A DNA stretch of 64,000 bases from positions 1,210,498-1,274,497 of the forward strand of contig NMRA01000044.1 in the NCBI GenBank assembly GCA_002633005.1, in the 5' to 3' direction. The notes beneath the pieces were generated by a model. It did no database searches. It saw only the letters and a program-made list of their open reading frames with translations, and was not told the origin of the DNA. Shown in pieces: positions 35,291 to 46,476 of this stretch. Each line of letters opens with the position of its first letter. Positions within the stretch are counted from its first letter, which is position 1. Origin of the DNA: Phoronis australis (taxonomy: Eukaryota; Phoronida; Phoronidae). Both the position numbers and the translations under genes were made by a program.

Positions 35291-38149
35291 GGTTGATCCT
35301 GCCTACTGAGTTTCATCCTGAAGACTAGAAGAATCGGGCGATTTTTATCAGATCTGTAGTAGAATTTGGTGGTTTTTGATCCCGACACCTGAGCGGCGCT
35401 TATCACTATGATCTCCCAATAATCGCCTGATTGCAGGCAGATATGACCATTTTATTTCCGCAAACTCATCGAATCCGCGTCGGAAGTTTTACGAGATTCC
35501 TAACCCTTTAGTATCACGACATACTAGGCTCGATTCATTTTGAAACGTTACAAAATGGAGTTCACCATACAACTTCAACCGGTTGAATGAAAGTCCCAAT
35601 TGACTCAACTAAGTTCCTTAAAATCATCCGCACACGTGTATTATCGTTTGCTCACAAATGTTATACGGTGTTCTATTATTATATCTTTATTATGAACCTC
35701 TCTTTGACTAACGACAATTTGAAAACTGACATTAGAAAGGGTAATCAGTATTTGCACAAATGTGGTGAAAATATTAATAGAATCTAATGGAAATTTTAAA
35801 GAACCATTTTTCCTTAGTTTAAATTCTTAAATGAAGTACTTTGGGGTTTAAAAACATTACCATGCTTAACCAATCTTAGAGTGTTGCCGAATGAGTCGGC
35901 AGCTCAAGTCTCAGCCAATGTGTATACAAGTGACGTCTACGAATTCACAATTTTAGGGTTGTTTTTTGAATCGTTGATGGTTTCTATGTTCCTTTTGTTA
36001 ATTGAAATCAAGACTAGTTCTATCACGGCCAAGGAATATTATGATATCGGTTATGATCTTAATTGGCTTATTTCATTTTAAGCAGCAAGCGGAACTGGAG
36101 GTTTTAGTTTAGTTTTTGAATGGCCATCACGCGACACCAACTGCTTTACACAGATATAGATCCAAGTAATCTAGTTGCTATTAAAAACCTTTAGTACACA
36201 AAACTGAATTCGATGCCTCTTGGACCGTGGTATTGGGCTTTCAGTGGATACCTTAAACTTCCTGTTACATCGCAGTTGTTACTTGTTAAACCAAGTTATG
36301 CGCCCACATCTTGAGGGATATTGGAAGGTCAAGGCCTATTTAACACCAGGCTACCGGCATGTAAAGATGCTGTGACGCAGTGTTAAATCGATATTAAATT
36401 TCTGTACCTCTTTGGTTTCAAATGTTAACAGGTGCATTCTGGGCTGTCTTCACGCATAAATTTGGCGTGCTCCATCAGCATTTCCCACTTACTGTGTTAA
36501 TATGGAAACGATAAAATAAGCTAACTAATCCTGAAAAACTGGATTCAATGACTTTCCTTGCCAGATAGCAATTGAGAAGGCACCTGCGAATAAAACGGCT
36601 CAATTATGGAATTATAATTTCTGTCTCCAAAGTTGGACCTATGAGCCCGTGTTGGAAAAAATTGCAAGTAATATGAACCTGTTTCTAAAAATCCCCCGTG
36701 CAGTGTCTTTTTTTAGCAGGCACTGCGCAAGCTTCACCAGAGACTATCGTTGACTTTACGCACGGCTAAAAATACAGGTGAGGAATGCTAGATGTAGTTT
36801 GAATATATAACTAGAAGGCTTTCCTAGCATCTGACTCCGAAAAACAACCGTTCTTTTTGAAATATGAAACATTTCATTATTAATTTTTGTTTTAACTGGG
36901 TTATGTGTATGTTTTCATTGTGTATTTTCTAAATACAGCATCACGTTCCCACATTTGACTATGATGCAGTTTTATGTCACGCAACATTTGAACGCTTCCA
37001 ATGGCAGTCACCAGGTGGCATGACTGGCTCGACCACCAGTTAACCTCGTTCCGGCCTCCAGCGCGCAGTCGAAAACACAGTTAAGATTCTGAAGGTCACG
37101 TGAGTTGACTAGCCTGATAGATTTCCTTATTTTCACATACCTTTATTTGTTATTTTGTTATTATACCGTACGTGATGTATTATTTCAGGTAAAGTGTACA
37201 GGCTGATAAAGTTTGCATCAGTTCTTCAAGTGCATTTCCTACGAGCTACAACTAGAGCAGTTTACGCGGGATGTGAGCTTATAAAAGTGTTCCCTTTGCC
37301 GGGCGGGTATCAGCGCGGAATTATGGACATCTCAAACATTATTCACAAAAATTGGCCAAATTTACAATGTTCCGCAGATGTCTAGCAAAATACCTTATCT
37401 TCATTCTAGGTAACTTCAAATACGAAATATATTACGTGCAGCGAAAAAAGATTTAGAAGAAAAACCTTATAACCCCACAAAGGCGTGGAAATTTGTTAAC
37501 TACTTTTCCGAGGTCAAAGGTTACGGGGCTGTCACTCAAAACGAATCTCTCGTCAGGCACAGACCAGCTCGGTTTGCCGTATCCTCAGTCCTTTAATTCA
37601 CCGAGTCGCCATAATATTGCTTCAAAGACGCGTACATATGATAGAAAGATACCAGGGTAAAATGAAGACAAAACCTAGATTTGACCCTGAAGGAGTTGTG
37701 TGTCTGCATGTATACGACCGTTGAGAACGAATGCTATACGAGTAGCCTCACGCCTCAAGTTGGGAAAAGAGATAAGTCCTCTCCCAAATTCCTTAATTTG
37801 GGTAATTTGACATTTCGCTGTTTTGATCTCGTGGTCACGAAGTGCTTTAACCACTGACTCGATTTCTGTACCCATTCCGAACTTGGGTTTCATATCAGTT
37901 TCCCAGCGTGTGCTGACCTACTTTAAAATGGACCACAATGCATCGGCTTGACCCACTTAATATGTTGGCTCCGCCCGTGACCTAGTCCGCCAGTGACCTA
38001 GTTGGAATCGACTTGGCTGATTAAACGTTTTATGATAATTATGTACGGAAAATTCAGATGACATAGCGCGTGAATGATGAAATAATGAACGTGGCTAAGG
38101 GGTGTATAGGTTATATTAACCGAAAACAATTTTCACCAAATAATTAACC
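35291..38149. other. Non-coding stretch, no gene confidently seen
   Basis: Two neighbouring plus-strand frames (35587-35787 and 35881-36081, the second with a hydrophobic segment) look mildly protein-like but match nothing known. No other structure noted. Confidence 0.4.
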
Positions 38150-38330
38150 AAAAATCTTGAGACTCTCGCGACTTAATCGACTTTTTCTCGGCTTCGGCAA
38201 ATCGACTTAATTTGAACTTAGAAACACGAGTTCTCGAAAACGGCTCGGTGGATTTCGCTGAAACTTTCCAAACTATTCATCAATCTCAAAAACGATCTTA
38301 GGATTTTCGATATATGCCTAGTTTTTGCGT
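38150..38330 (+). repeat. Probable transposon-derived block with an AAACGGCTCGG motif
   Basis: GAAAACGGCTCGGTGGATTT followed by CGCTGAAACTTTCC resembles a motif commonly found in transposon or satellite repeats of many invertebrates. Only one copy is in this window, so the assignment rests on resemblance. Confidence 0.35.
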
Positions 38331-40467
38331 AATGTAACAAAAGACGAATACCACTGCTATTTTTTATAAAAATACCTTACCTTTTGCGAGTTGATTCGTC
38401 TTAAAAACCAAATGAAAAGACACCGTTTTTGAGGTAACTGGTGATTTTTCATTTTAAAAAGTTTTCATTACAATCGACAGGGTGTTAAAGTAAGATAATA
38501 GTACATAAATATGAAAAACTGGGTAATAAATAGACTATTATTGTGATGAGACGACTAACTGTGCCCATTTTGTTGTTGGGGGAGGTCAGCTAAGTTAATT
38601 GACGCCATTTTACGACAAATCATGTCCCAGAAGAGATCGGATCCTTCTGGTCTCTGCTATAGGGACTAGTTTATCACAAGTCAGTTCACCACTGAAAGAC
38701 TGCCAAGAACATGTCGTGAAAATTGACGACATTCCGTGAAAAGTAGTTCAGCAAGCAACCGACTGATAGAGAATGGCCAATTTAAAAGTAACTACATAAA
38801 GCAGCAGAAATGAAGCCCAGTTACCAAAAGCATTAATGCCCAATTGGCATTGATTTTTGGTACCTGACATTATAAGCATACTTTTTTCGTCTGAAAGAAA
38901 GACAACTCTGAGAGGATAGCAACTAGACAATACACGCCCGTGTTGGCTTACGAAGTAAATGCATCCACTGGACATGAGTTTGGGGCTTTATCCATCCTAT
39001 TCAAGATTGCAGTCTCCCGTGGGAGGCTTTAATTACTATTATAGCTCCATACAAAGCCCAGGTAAGGCACAACAGTATACATACCCCTTTTACTGAAACA
39101 ATGTTACCAAACTAGCACGTTTTCAATTATGCACGACCGCTCTGTAGAAATGTGTTTATTTAGCTTATGTTGATATTTGATTTTGCTGAAGGCAGATTTC
39201 TAAATACCTGTTACGGTATTTTTAACCTCGGTGAAATTGACAATGAAAACTTTGACAAGTAAAGTTCATATTTATATAGTTTCACCTCAGTGATATGACC
39301 TACAGTCAACATGACTTTAATTCCGTTCCTCTAAATATTTCATGAGCAGAGTGGACGCTAGCCCCGGAGTTCCATTGGGTTTGTGGTGGCAGACCAAAAA
39401 TGATTCTCGCAAGTTCTACTTAACCAAACTCTGGCTGCGTTCCCGTAACTCAGGACATTTGCTAGAAAAGTCGCTTGATCACGTGTATGCCTCGAAGACT
39501 TGAGAAATTTTGTATCTTCGAGATTGTTTTGCATCTTCGGAAAGCACGCTTTCTAATTGTTTTCAATGGCGCTGTCACAGAGAGTACGGATCGCTGGCAC
39601 TGTCGTGCACGTGCGCATGGAAGGTCCGTCTTCTGTTTTTTACTGTTACATATAACTTTTGATTGATGGTACCATTATAACACTGCCGACACAACGATAT
39701 TAACGATGTAAGCATGACTTCGATCACAATGCAAAACAGGCTTAATGTCATTTGAAATTTCGAGGTCAAATCTCAAAAGGTAGCAAAAATTAGTTTTATT
39801 CTGCTTTCAAGTACCAGGATGTAAAAAGTTCAATGACGGTGAACAGCAAAAACAAATAAGGTTGTAAACAAGGAAACATAATCTATACGCGCTAAAACAA
39901 AGAGCAACAATCCGATCTTCTTAAATCAACTTAACGTTATCTCCCTTGTGACTTCAACAAAAGTAGTCACGCTAATGCGCCTAATTACGGAACATACCAT
40001 AATTGTTGATCGAAACACAGTCTGTTTGATCATTCATTTTACGATTACTCCATGAATATGCAAATCCCTCAATGCCCGAAGGCACAGTACTAGACTTCTA
40101 CGACTGTAGGAAAGCCTTACACTTAATGGGAAAGACAACATAAGTTGGATCGCTTGTAAATTTCACTGGTATGTAAATGAATCAGTCAAACTCAGTAAGA
40201 GTAGATTTAAACATTATGTACATGCAGGTCATAATTAAGCGCCAGTTTTGTTTTTCGTCGACACGTAGACGCATCTTGTGAAAACGGCAACAAAAAAGAA
40301 AAACAACTCCAGAGCGGAAAATTTTGAAAAACAAATCTTTCGCTGTACTCGTTGGGTCGAAGAAAATGTAATTTATGGTCCCGACCAACAAAAAAATCGC
40401 GTCACAAGCTAAGTTTCCAGAGATAAAAAAGAGGCTTAGGTTGACTTCCAGTTTACCCGGCGGAATC
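38331..40467. other. Non-coding stretch, no gene seen
   Basis: Short frames (38748-38975, 39475-39769, 40182-40391) carry no recognisable domain. Confidence 0.45.
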
Positions 40468-40571
40468 AGATAGATAGATAGATAGATAGGTAGATAGGTA
40501 GGTAGGTAGGTAGGTAGGTAGGTAGGTAGGTAGGTAGGTAGATAGATAGGAGAGAGAGAGGGGGGAGGGAG
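40468..40571. repeat. GATA/GGTA tetranucleotide microsatellite running into GA repeats
   Basis: AGAT units, then GGTA units, then AGAT units and AG/GGGA repeats up to the N gap. After the gap the sequence resumes as (GA)n to about 40700. Confidence 0.95.
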
Positions 40572-40681
40572 NNNNNNNNNNNNNNNNNNNNNNNNNNNNN
40601 NNNNNNNNNNNNNNNNNNNNNNNNNNNNNNNNNNNNNNNNNNNNNNNNNNNNNNNNNNNNNNNNNNNNNNNNNNNNNNNNN
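40572..40681. other. Assembly gap, 110 N
   Basis: A run of N bounded on both sides by GA-rich simple repeat, so the missing sequence is probably more microsatellite. Confidence 0.98.
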
Positions 40682-40700
40682 GAGAGAGAGAGAGAGAGAG

Positions 40701-42840
40701 CTACTTACACTTGGTTTTTTAACATTTTGGGGAACTTTCCAGCCTCTTCAAAAATGCTGACGTCATACAATCAAGTTGAAGTCCTCTAAATAATCTTAGT
40801 CACCTTTTTGTAGTATTAGCGCTTTCATATGGATGAGAAAAACGATACGAAAGTGCTAGGTGTGGACGGAGCTGAAAACTGTTAGGTTTAGCATTATGTA
40901 TTTAGAAAAAAATGTTATAATAATTAGTCTGCACAAATTAGTTTAGTTTCAAAAACGGAGAATGTGTAAATAAACAGTACGACAGACTGGAAAGGTAACT
41001 GCAGAACATCTAAAATGCAACTTGACCAGAAAATCCAGCTTTTAGCAGAGATAAATGTCCTTACAAAGATTCTCCTCATTTGGATCACTAGACGTGTCAC
41101 CAACCTGCACTGTGATAAAGTAAAGGAAAGATAAACATGGTCTTAATAATTTGGGAATGCTAAGTCAGTGATATATGTTTAAATAAGAAAGCGGTTATCA
41201 TATCCACACTACCATGAAAAAATAGACATTATTGTACAGTGAGAAATACACAGGTGTTCACATCAAAATCGGTTAAAAATCTCTTACAGTATGAACATAA
41301 AAATAAAGGCGACAAACATATTCGAGAAGTCAGTGAAAAACATCCACCTCATTTTAAAACTGCTTGTTACTTCGTTTTATGTTACAAACCTCCTTAGCAG
41401 CTTATACATGCACTTACTTTTTAGTACCTGTGGCTACCTTCATGCTCCGGTTACGCATGCTGACGAAATGATACGTTTAAAGCAAAGATTGTAAAACATG
41501 CGTGTAGGATTTTCTACTTCATCGCTTCTCCGCCTCTCCGAACACACGACAAGTTTCTAAATTTAGCTACTCTGCAGACAAATCTAAACGTTACCAAACA
41601 AAACAGTGTGCGGTTACCTGGTGAGGTTTATACACAGAGTGCATGATGTTTATTAAAATACTTCGGGTAAGTTGATTAAATAAAACATTTTTTGATATAC
41701 ACGCATACGAGATTAACCACTTATCGTCATTTTTAAGTTACGTCTTTACCAAACACTTCTCTAAGTTTTCAGGCATCTCGTAATTGACTCTAAACGTAGC
41801 GTACAGTCACAAGTAATGCTGCTAATCGATTCCAATTGATCGAGATATTAGCAAAACCCCCACAGATAATAGATAATCTTTGACGTTAGGTCCACCGACA
41901 CTAGACATATAAAATTCGCCCTACCTTATTTTCAAGATTCGTAGCAGTCTAACGCCACCATCGTGGAATAATATTACAACAAAATTTTCCTCAAATGCCA
42001 AAATACGAAAAAACTAATGGTTTTATCGGTCAATTATTCTATTTTCTGGATCCGCAGACCGTGGCCGTACCATTTGGTATCCCAATAGACAAAAAAATAC
42101 CTAAAATTGTCCTTAGGCTGTCATTTTCCATAATTGTAATGGGTTTTACCAGATGGTAGTAAGTTAAGCAATTATACTTTTCTCAAACTCTTTTCAAAAT
42201 ACGTCGAGTGCCCTTAATGCGTCTGGTATGACAGTGACCATATGTTTTTGTAATTTGAAGGTTTTTCATTCAATTAAAAATGAAAAGAAGCAAAGGTATG
42301 AATTGGAGATGCAATAATGATATCGTTAAGCGGCAATAAACCCGCGTTCCGTCAAAGTATCTAACTTAAAGCCACTTGACGATGTAAAACTGGCCCCGGC
42401 TTCTTGCTTACTCTGAAGGGAGGTGATTTTTAGGTTTACAAAGAACTAACGGTTCGTTATTCCTCGAGACCATGTTCGGCGCATAAAATGAACCTCTGTG
42501 ACGATCCAATATCGGAGTTGCAACCGCACCATATTGGAAAAGAATCAGAATGTTTCATCTTGGGTAAAGAGGTAACGTTCAGTAAATAAATATGTCAGCA
42601 AGCGAACGGGAGAAGCGGTCACGGGAAAGTTAATATACGTATTGTGTGCCTGGCTCCTTTGATAACAGTGAACGAGATAAAAAAAGTTTAGTTATACTAA
42701 CGAATTCCCGGAGATCAAGAAATTCATGAAAATTGGATAAAAACAATGGTATAGCTGAAAACAAAGGGCTGTTTAATGAATTCGCTCCTACCTTGCAGCA
42801 TGAAGTAGGCAGCGCTCATGATTTTGGAAGATAAAAAATA
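40701..42840. other. Non-coding stretch, no gene seen
   Basis: The only notable frame, 41291-41494, has no recognised domain. No repeat structure noted. Confidence 0.45.
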
Positions 42841-42973
42841 GAGAATCCTACACGAGTCTCAGGTTTATGATATAGGCAAAACCTCTTGGAAATTTTGTCA
42901 AAATCCCGAGGCTTGCTGAGGGATTTTGACAAAATTTTCAAGAGATTTGCCCATGTCATCAATCTGAGACGAG
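42841..42973. repeat. Nearly perfect long hairpin, palindromic MITE-like
   Basis: The left arm (42841-42907) pairs with the right arm (42918-42973). AAATTTTGTCAAAATCCC on the left is the exact complement of GGGATTTTGACAAAATTT on the right, and TCCTACACGAGTCTCAG pairs with CTGAGACGAGTGTAGGA with minor mismatches. The loop is about 10 bases around GAGGCTTGCT. A stem of about 60 bp in one strand could feed small-RNA pathways or mark a recent MITE. No target duplication found. Confidence 0.75.
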
Positions 42974-43733
42974 TGTAGGACTCATCTTCTCACATGAACC
43001 GTAAAAACGATCTTTTTTGCTGAAAAACTCGACGTGTCTAAAACTTTCAACCACACGACGCAACTTTTGTAAAAACACGCTTGCGCAATGTTAAGTAATT
43101 CAGTTACTTTTTGTTAATAGTTTTATTTTAAGTTTGACAATTCTAAATTGCATTCAGCTTTCGTAGCAAATATACAAGTTAGAATCTAATAAATAGTCTT
43201 TTAAGTTGTAATATTTAAACTTAAAAATTGTTTATAAATAAGTCAGCAAGGCTTCCTCGCGCGAGAGCACTGAATTGACAGTGAGACAGCACAGCTAGAG
43301 AATCTCGTCGCGTTTCTTGATTTGGGGCTCGTCTCCGTTTGAATGAACGTGGATATGGAATTTTTCCGCAGAAGATGGGTCCGTTTAAGAAATTGTTTGC
43401 ATGTCCTTCCTACTGGGAGTAGGTACAGTAGCAACACCTGATTTGCAATCATAACCTTGTTACCTTCTCGGAATTCCGGCATTGTTTGATTGACGCGGGT
43501 TTGGTTGTTTTAGCGTTTTGCAGACTATAAAATGTAAGGCACATGGATTTCTACTTTGTGATTCGTCCATGTAATATCAAAAAATTACGTACTCGGTGTT
43601 ATTAACCAGTCGTGTCGTAACACATTCCAGGTCACGTGAGAAAACGTACCTTGGAGGCTGTCTTACAATATTTCCCCTAGAAGAAATAACAACAAGCTGG
43701 CACTCCACGGTTGACAGAGGATTGTGAAAGAAA
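42974..43733. other. Non-coding stretch, no gene seen
   Basis: Minus-strand frames at 43243-43482 and 43577-43771 show no recognised domain. Confidence 0.4.
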
Positions 43734-44081
43734 ATGTTTCCGCTTGACCAAAACTCAGACGACCGGAGCATTCTCCACGTTGATTCTGCGTCTGGGACCA
43801 GGAAGTGGAAAGCAGAGTGGCTGCAGTGCTGGCCATCGAGAACAGCTACCGTTTACAGACTAGACTGCAGTGAAAGCAGATTGTAGGATATTGTTAAGAA
43901 AGGTAACGAAATTATTGACAGTATGAGGTCAAGAATAAGTGAACTTGTGGAGGAGTTCTCAAAGGTCAAGGACGAGCTTTTTGTATGTAAACAAGAGTTA
44001 TATCACACAACCAAACATTTGGTCAAGAAATGGGGAAGTGACAATGAAAGAAAGTATCATGTGATTAAGCTGGAGTTATGA
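43734..44081 (+). pseudogene. Possible decayed coding exon with one in-frame TAG
   Basis: From ATG at 43734 a single frame runs 115 codons to TGA at 44079-44081, broken only by TAG at 43884-43886. The part after the stop (from about 43887) is rich in E, K, L and V in a heptad-like pattern (for example SRISELVEEFSKVKDELF) and is predicted by eye to form a coiled coil or long helix. AAATAAA words follow within 20 bp, suggesting a 3' end. Either this is a pseudogene, or the TAG is part of a splice acceptor (TTGTAG followed by GATATT) and only the second half is an exon. The protein family is not recognised. Confidence 0.35.
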
Positions 44082-45147
44082 TGAACAACAAAATAAATTA
44101 CAATTAGTTTAGAGGGAATAAACATGAAACAATAAATTTTACATCGAATTCAACTGGTTACGGTCATTTCGTTTATTATTTTGGTTATTAGCAAGTTCAT
44201 GCCATATCTTTGTATAGGTTATTTTTAAATATTGGATGTCATTTTGTCCCTCTTGTTCTTAAAACGTTGATGTTTTCATGTTATTTGATTGGAATAAATT
44301 ACTAACATAAATTTAACATGTGCAATACATTGCTGAAGTCGGGGCAGATAGGGTCTTTCTGCGTAACAACGGACACTCATTCGATTTTATTTATGGCTTT
44401 ACGCTCGTTTTTGTTGACGTACAACTTCGGGGTGATAAATTGGCACTTGGGAATTGAAGTTGTTGTACGAATGGCAAAATGCAAAATTTGAATAATTAAG
44501 GCATGTATCACAGTTGCGGCATCATACTTCTGTGGGTAAGCAAGAAAGGGACACATATGTCCACGCACACATCTGTCCCAAACCGTACGACGGCTAATGT
44601 AAACCTATCGCAATGACGTGGCAGATTACATTCGCGATTGCCCGAAATAATACTGTACATGCAGATGCACATTTTTACAATATATTTTCTAGGACTACAT
44701 TGCTCCCAGATATTTATCATTCTCAGGCCATTCCTGTTTCCTCTATCAATCCCAGTAGGCTTTGCGCTGACTAATATCCGGACATGCGCATTCGCCTGCA
44801 ACTTTGTAGAGCTATGTCTGAAGCGATATCGACGTCCCAGTTCTTTCGAAGTATTTCTGTCAGTAAGCGCCTTTATTTGAACGGTGGTCGCGGGTACACT
44901 TTGATTTACGGTGCAGCATATGCAGGGGTCAAAACTGTGTTGGCATGAACGCGAACAAAAATACTTAAAATTTAAAACGAGGCATTGCGTGTAGGGTCAT
45001 AAATAGTTAATGTCGTATTAACTCGGCCATTACATGAAAAATTGATTCGTATGTTTCCGAAAGTCAAGTGTTACAGTGCCCTCAGTCATCTGATTTATCT
45101 ACACAAAAACAGCGCTAGGGATGCGTCCCGTTGGGTTTCATGACATT
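44082..45147. other. Non-coding stretch, no gene seen
   Basis: AT-rich. Frames at 44377-44880 overlap on both strands without recognisable domains. Confidence 0.45.
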
Positions 45148-45665
45148 AGTCCGAAGGTGTTCTAGTCCGAAGGTGCACTAGTTCGAAGGTGCGCACTAGT
45201 TCGAAGGCGCACTAGTTCGAAGGTGCGCACTAGTTCGAAGGCGTTAGGCGCACTGGTTCGAAAATATATGATATTTCGTACTCAGAAGTATTTCTCATAT
45301 GTTTTACATGCAAGAATACACAATACTCCTGTTGTTAGTCGCAGTGATGCAACCCTCCCTATCGAAAACAACCTCCAGTCGGGTACCAATTCACTTTGTT
45401 CGGGTTTCCCGCACGTGCGAAATCGAACTTCAAGGCATGCCTCGAGTGGTTACAGGCCGGAATGTTCTGAAAACCAGAGTATGATTCAGATGCAGTGCTG
45501 CACTTGCTACTGTGTATCAGAAAGTTTCGTAGAATGCCCACAAAAATGCATTTTAATGCTTTATGGCTCAGTTTCGCCTTATTATCGGACCTTCGGACGA
45601 GTGCACCTTCGGACAAGTTCACCTTCGGACTAGTGCACCTTCGGACTAGTGCACCTTCGCACTAG
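45148..45665. mobile_element. Foldback element with arms of a 16-18-bp tandem unit
   Basis: The left arm (45148-45260) is an array of AGTYCGAAGGTGCACT units, alternating between 16-bp and 18-bp forms (the latter with an extra GC). The right arm (about 45585-45665) is the same unit inverted, TGCACCTTCGGACTAG, four to five times. About 320 bp of unique sequence lies between. The 136-codon frame at 45223-45633 begins in one arm and ends in the other, and is probably not a real gene. No target duplication was found. Confidence 0.72.
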
Positions 45666-45882
45666 TGAGCTGCTCCCGTCCTGTTGTGGATCATTCTCTC
45701 TTGCTACGGCAAGTCACGATAAAACACGAGAAGAGAAACAAATCGTAACGTTCGTCAAGCTGCACCAACTAGTAAGTGAACCGAAGCACAAAACACGTGT
45801 TGAGATGTCAACAAAGCATCTGACAAGAAACCGTATTAAATAATTTAGATTCGCTAGCATAGTATCTGTATAAAAATGAGAC

Positions 45883-46027
45883 CATGAACAGTGATAAGAT
45901 ACTCAAACCTAGGTCGAGAAAAATCTAGCCAAAATCACGTGCTCTTTTTGAAAATACACGGCGATATGACCGACGCGCAATATCTTGTTTTTTTAGCGAG
46001 ACACAAGGTAGTATTGAACTCTACCCT
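45883..46027 (+). mobile_element. AGGGTAGAGTTC MITE family, copy (diverged left end)
   Basis: Contains AAATCTAGCCAAAATCACGT, AAAATACACGGCGATAT, a TTTTTTAGCGAG block and the right terminus TTGAACTCTACCCT. The left terminus is poorly preserved. It is adjacent to another copy at 46052-46197, in the same orientation. Confidence 0.65.
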
Positions 46028-46051
46028 GTTCTGTGTTGCCTAAAGCAACTG

Positions 46052-46197
46052 CGTAGAGCTCATAAGCTGTCTCAGGACAAGAAAATCAACCCAAAATCTC
46101 GTGTTCTCATTTAAAATACACGACGATATCTCACGTAATCTCGCGAACTCTTGCTTTTTTGGCGTACAAAGGTCCTAGCGTTACTGAACTCTACCCT
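46052..46197 (+). mobile_element. AGGGTAGAGTTC MITE family, copy
   Basis: The left terminus is CGTAGAGCTCATAAG. The interior has AATCTCGTGTTCTCATTTAA, ACACGACGATATCTCACG, TAATCTCGCGAACTCTTGC and GGTCCTAGCGTTACTGAAC, and the right terminus is CTCTACCCT. This is one of the better-preserved copies of a roughly 145-bp palindrome-ended element with no coding capacity. Confidence 0.7.
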
Positions 46198-46204
46198 GGT
46201 CTGC

Positions 46205-46455
46205 ACTCATATTTTTATTATTTGCAGTGGGTCTGTAACACGTTGTACAAAACCTGTGCAGGCCGCGGGTGTGGGCCCATTGCACTTATCACTTGGAACT
46301 ATTTTTATGCTTTATTGATATATAGTTAAAACCGAGCTGAGGAGCTAGAAACCTGACTCAAGGCTCTAACAGTGTGGCCCAGTAGGACTCGAACCCTAGT
46401 TTGCTGACTTGGTCTAATAGTTCGTTGAGGCACATTCCGCTACCTCCGCTGCGGA
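46205..46455 (-). repeat. tRNA-derived SINE, minus strand
   Basis: On the minus strand TAGCGGAATGTG (46431-46442) matches the pol III A box at 11 of 12 consensus positions. GGTTCGAGTCC (46385-46395) matches the B box exactly, 35 bases later. The body continues to an A/T-rich AAATAATAAAAATATG tail near 46205-46225. T-arm pairing is poor, so it is not a tRNA gene. It lies directly beside the end of a MITE. Confidence 0.55.
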
Positions 46456-46476
46456 AATGTATCAACGAACTGATAG
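46414..46476. repeat. Hairpin overlapping the SINE head
   Basis: CTAATAGTTCGTTGAGGCAC (from 46414) and the inverse TCAACGAACTGATAG (ending 46476) pair over about 26 bases with several mismatches around a 10-base loop. The pol III A box is contained in the left arm. Confidence 0.6.

Noticed and set aside
35291-35303. GGTTGATCCTGCC, identical to the start of eukaryotic 18S rRNA
   Set aside because: The sequence that follows is not rRNA-like; a 13-base coincidence or a primer-like remnant.
35587-36081. Two adjacent plus-strand frames, one with a hydrophobic segment
   Set aside because: Mildly protein-like only; no family, and each is short enough to be chance.
45223-45633. 136-residue frame
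   Set aside because: It begins and ends inside the inverted tandem arms of a foldback element and shows no domain.
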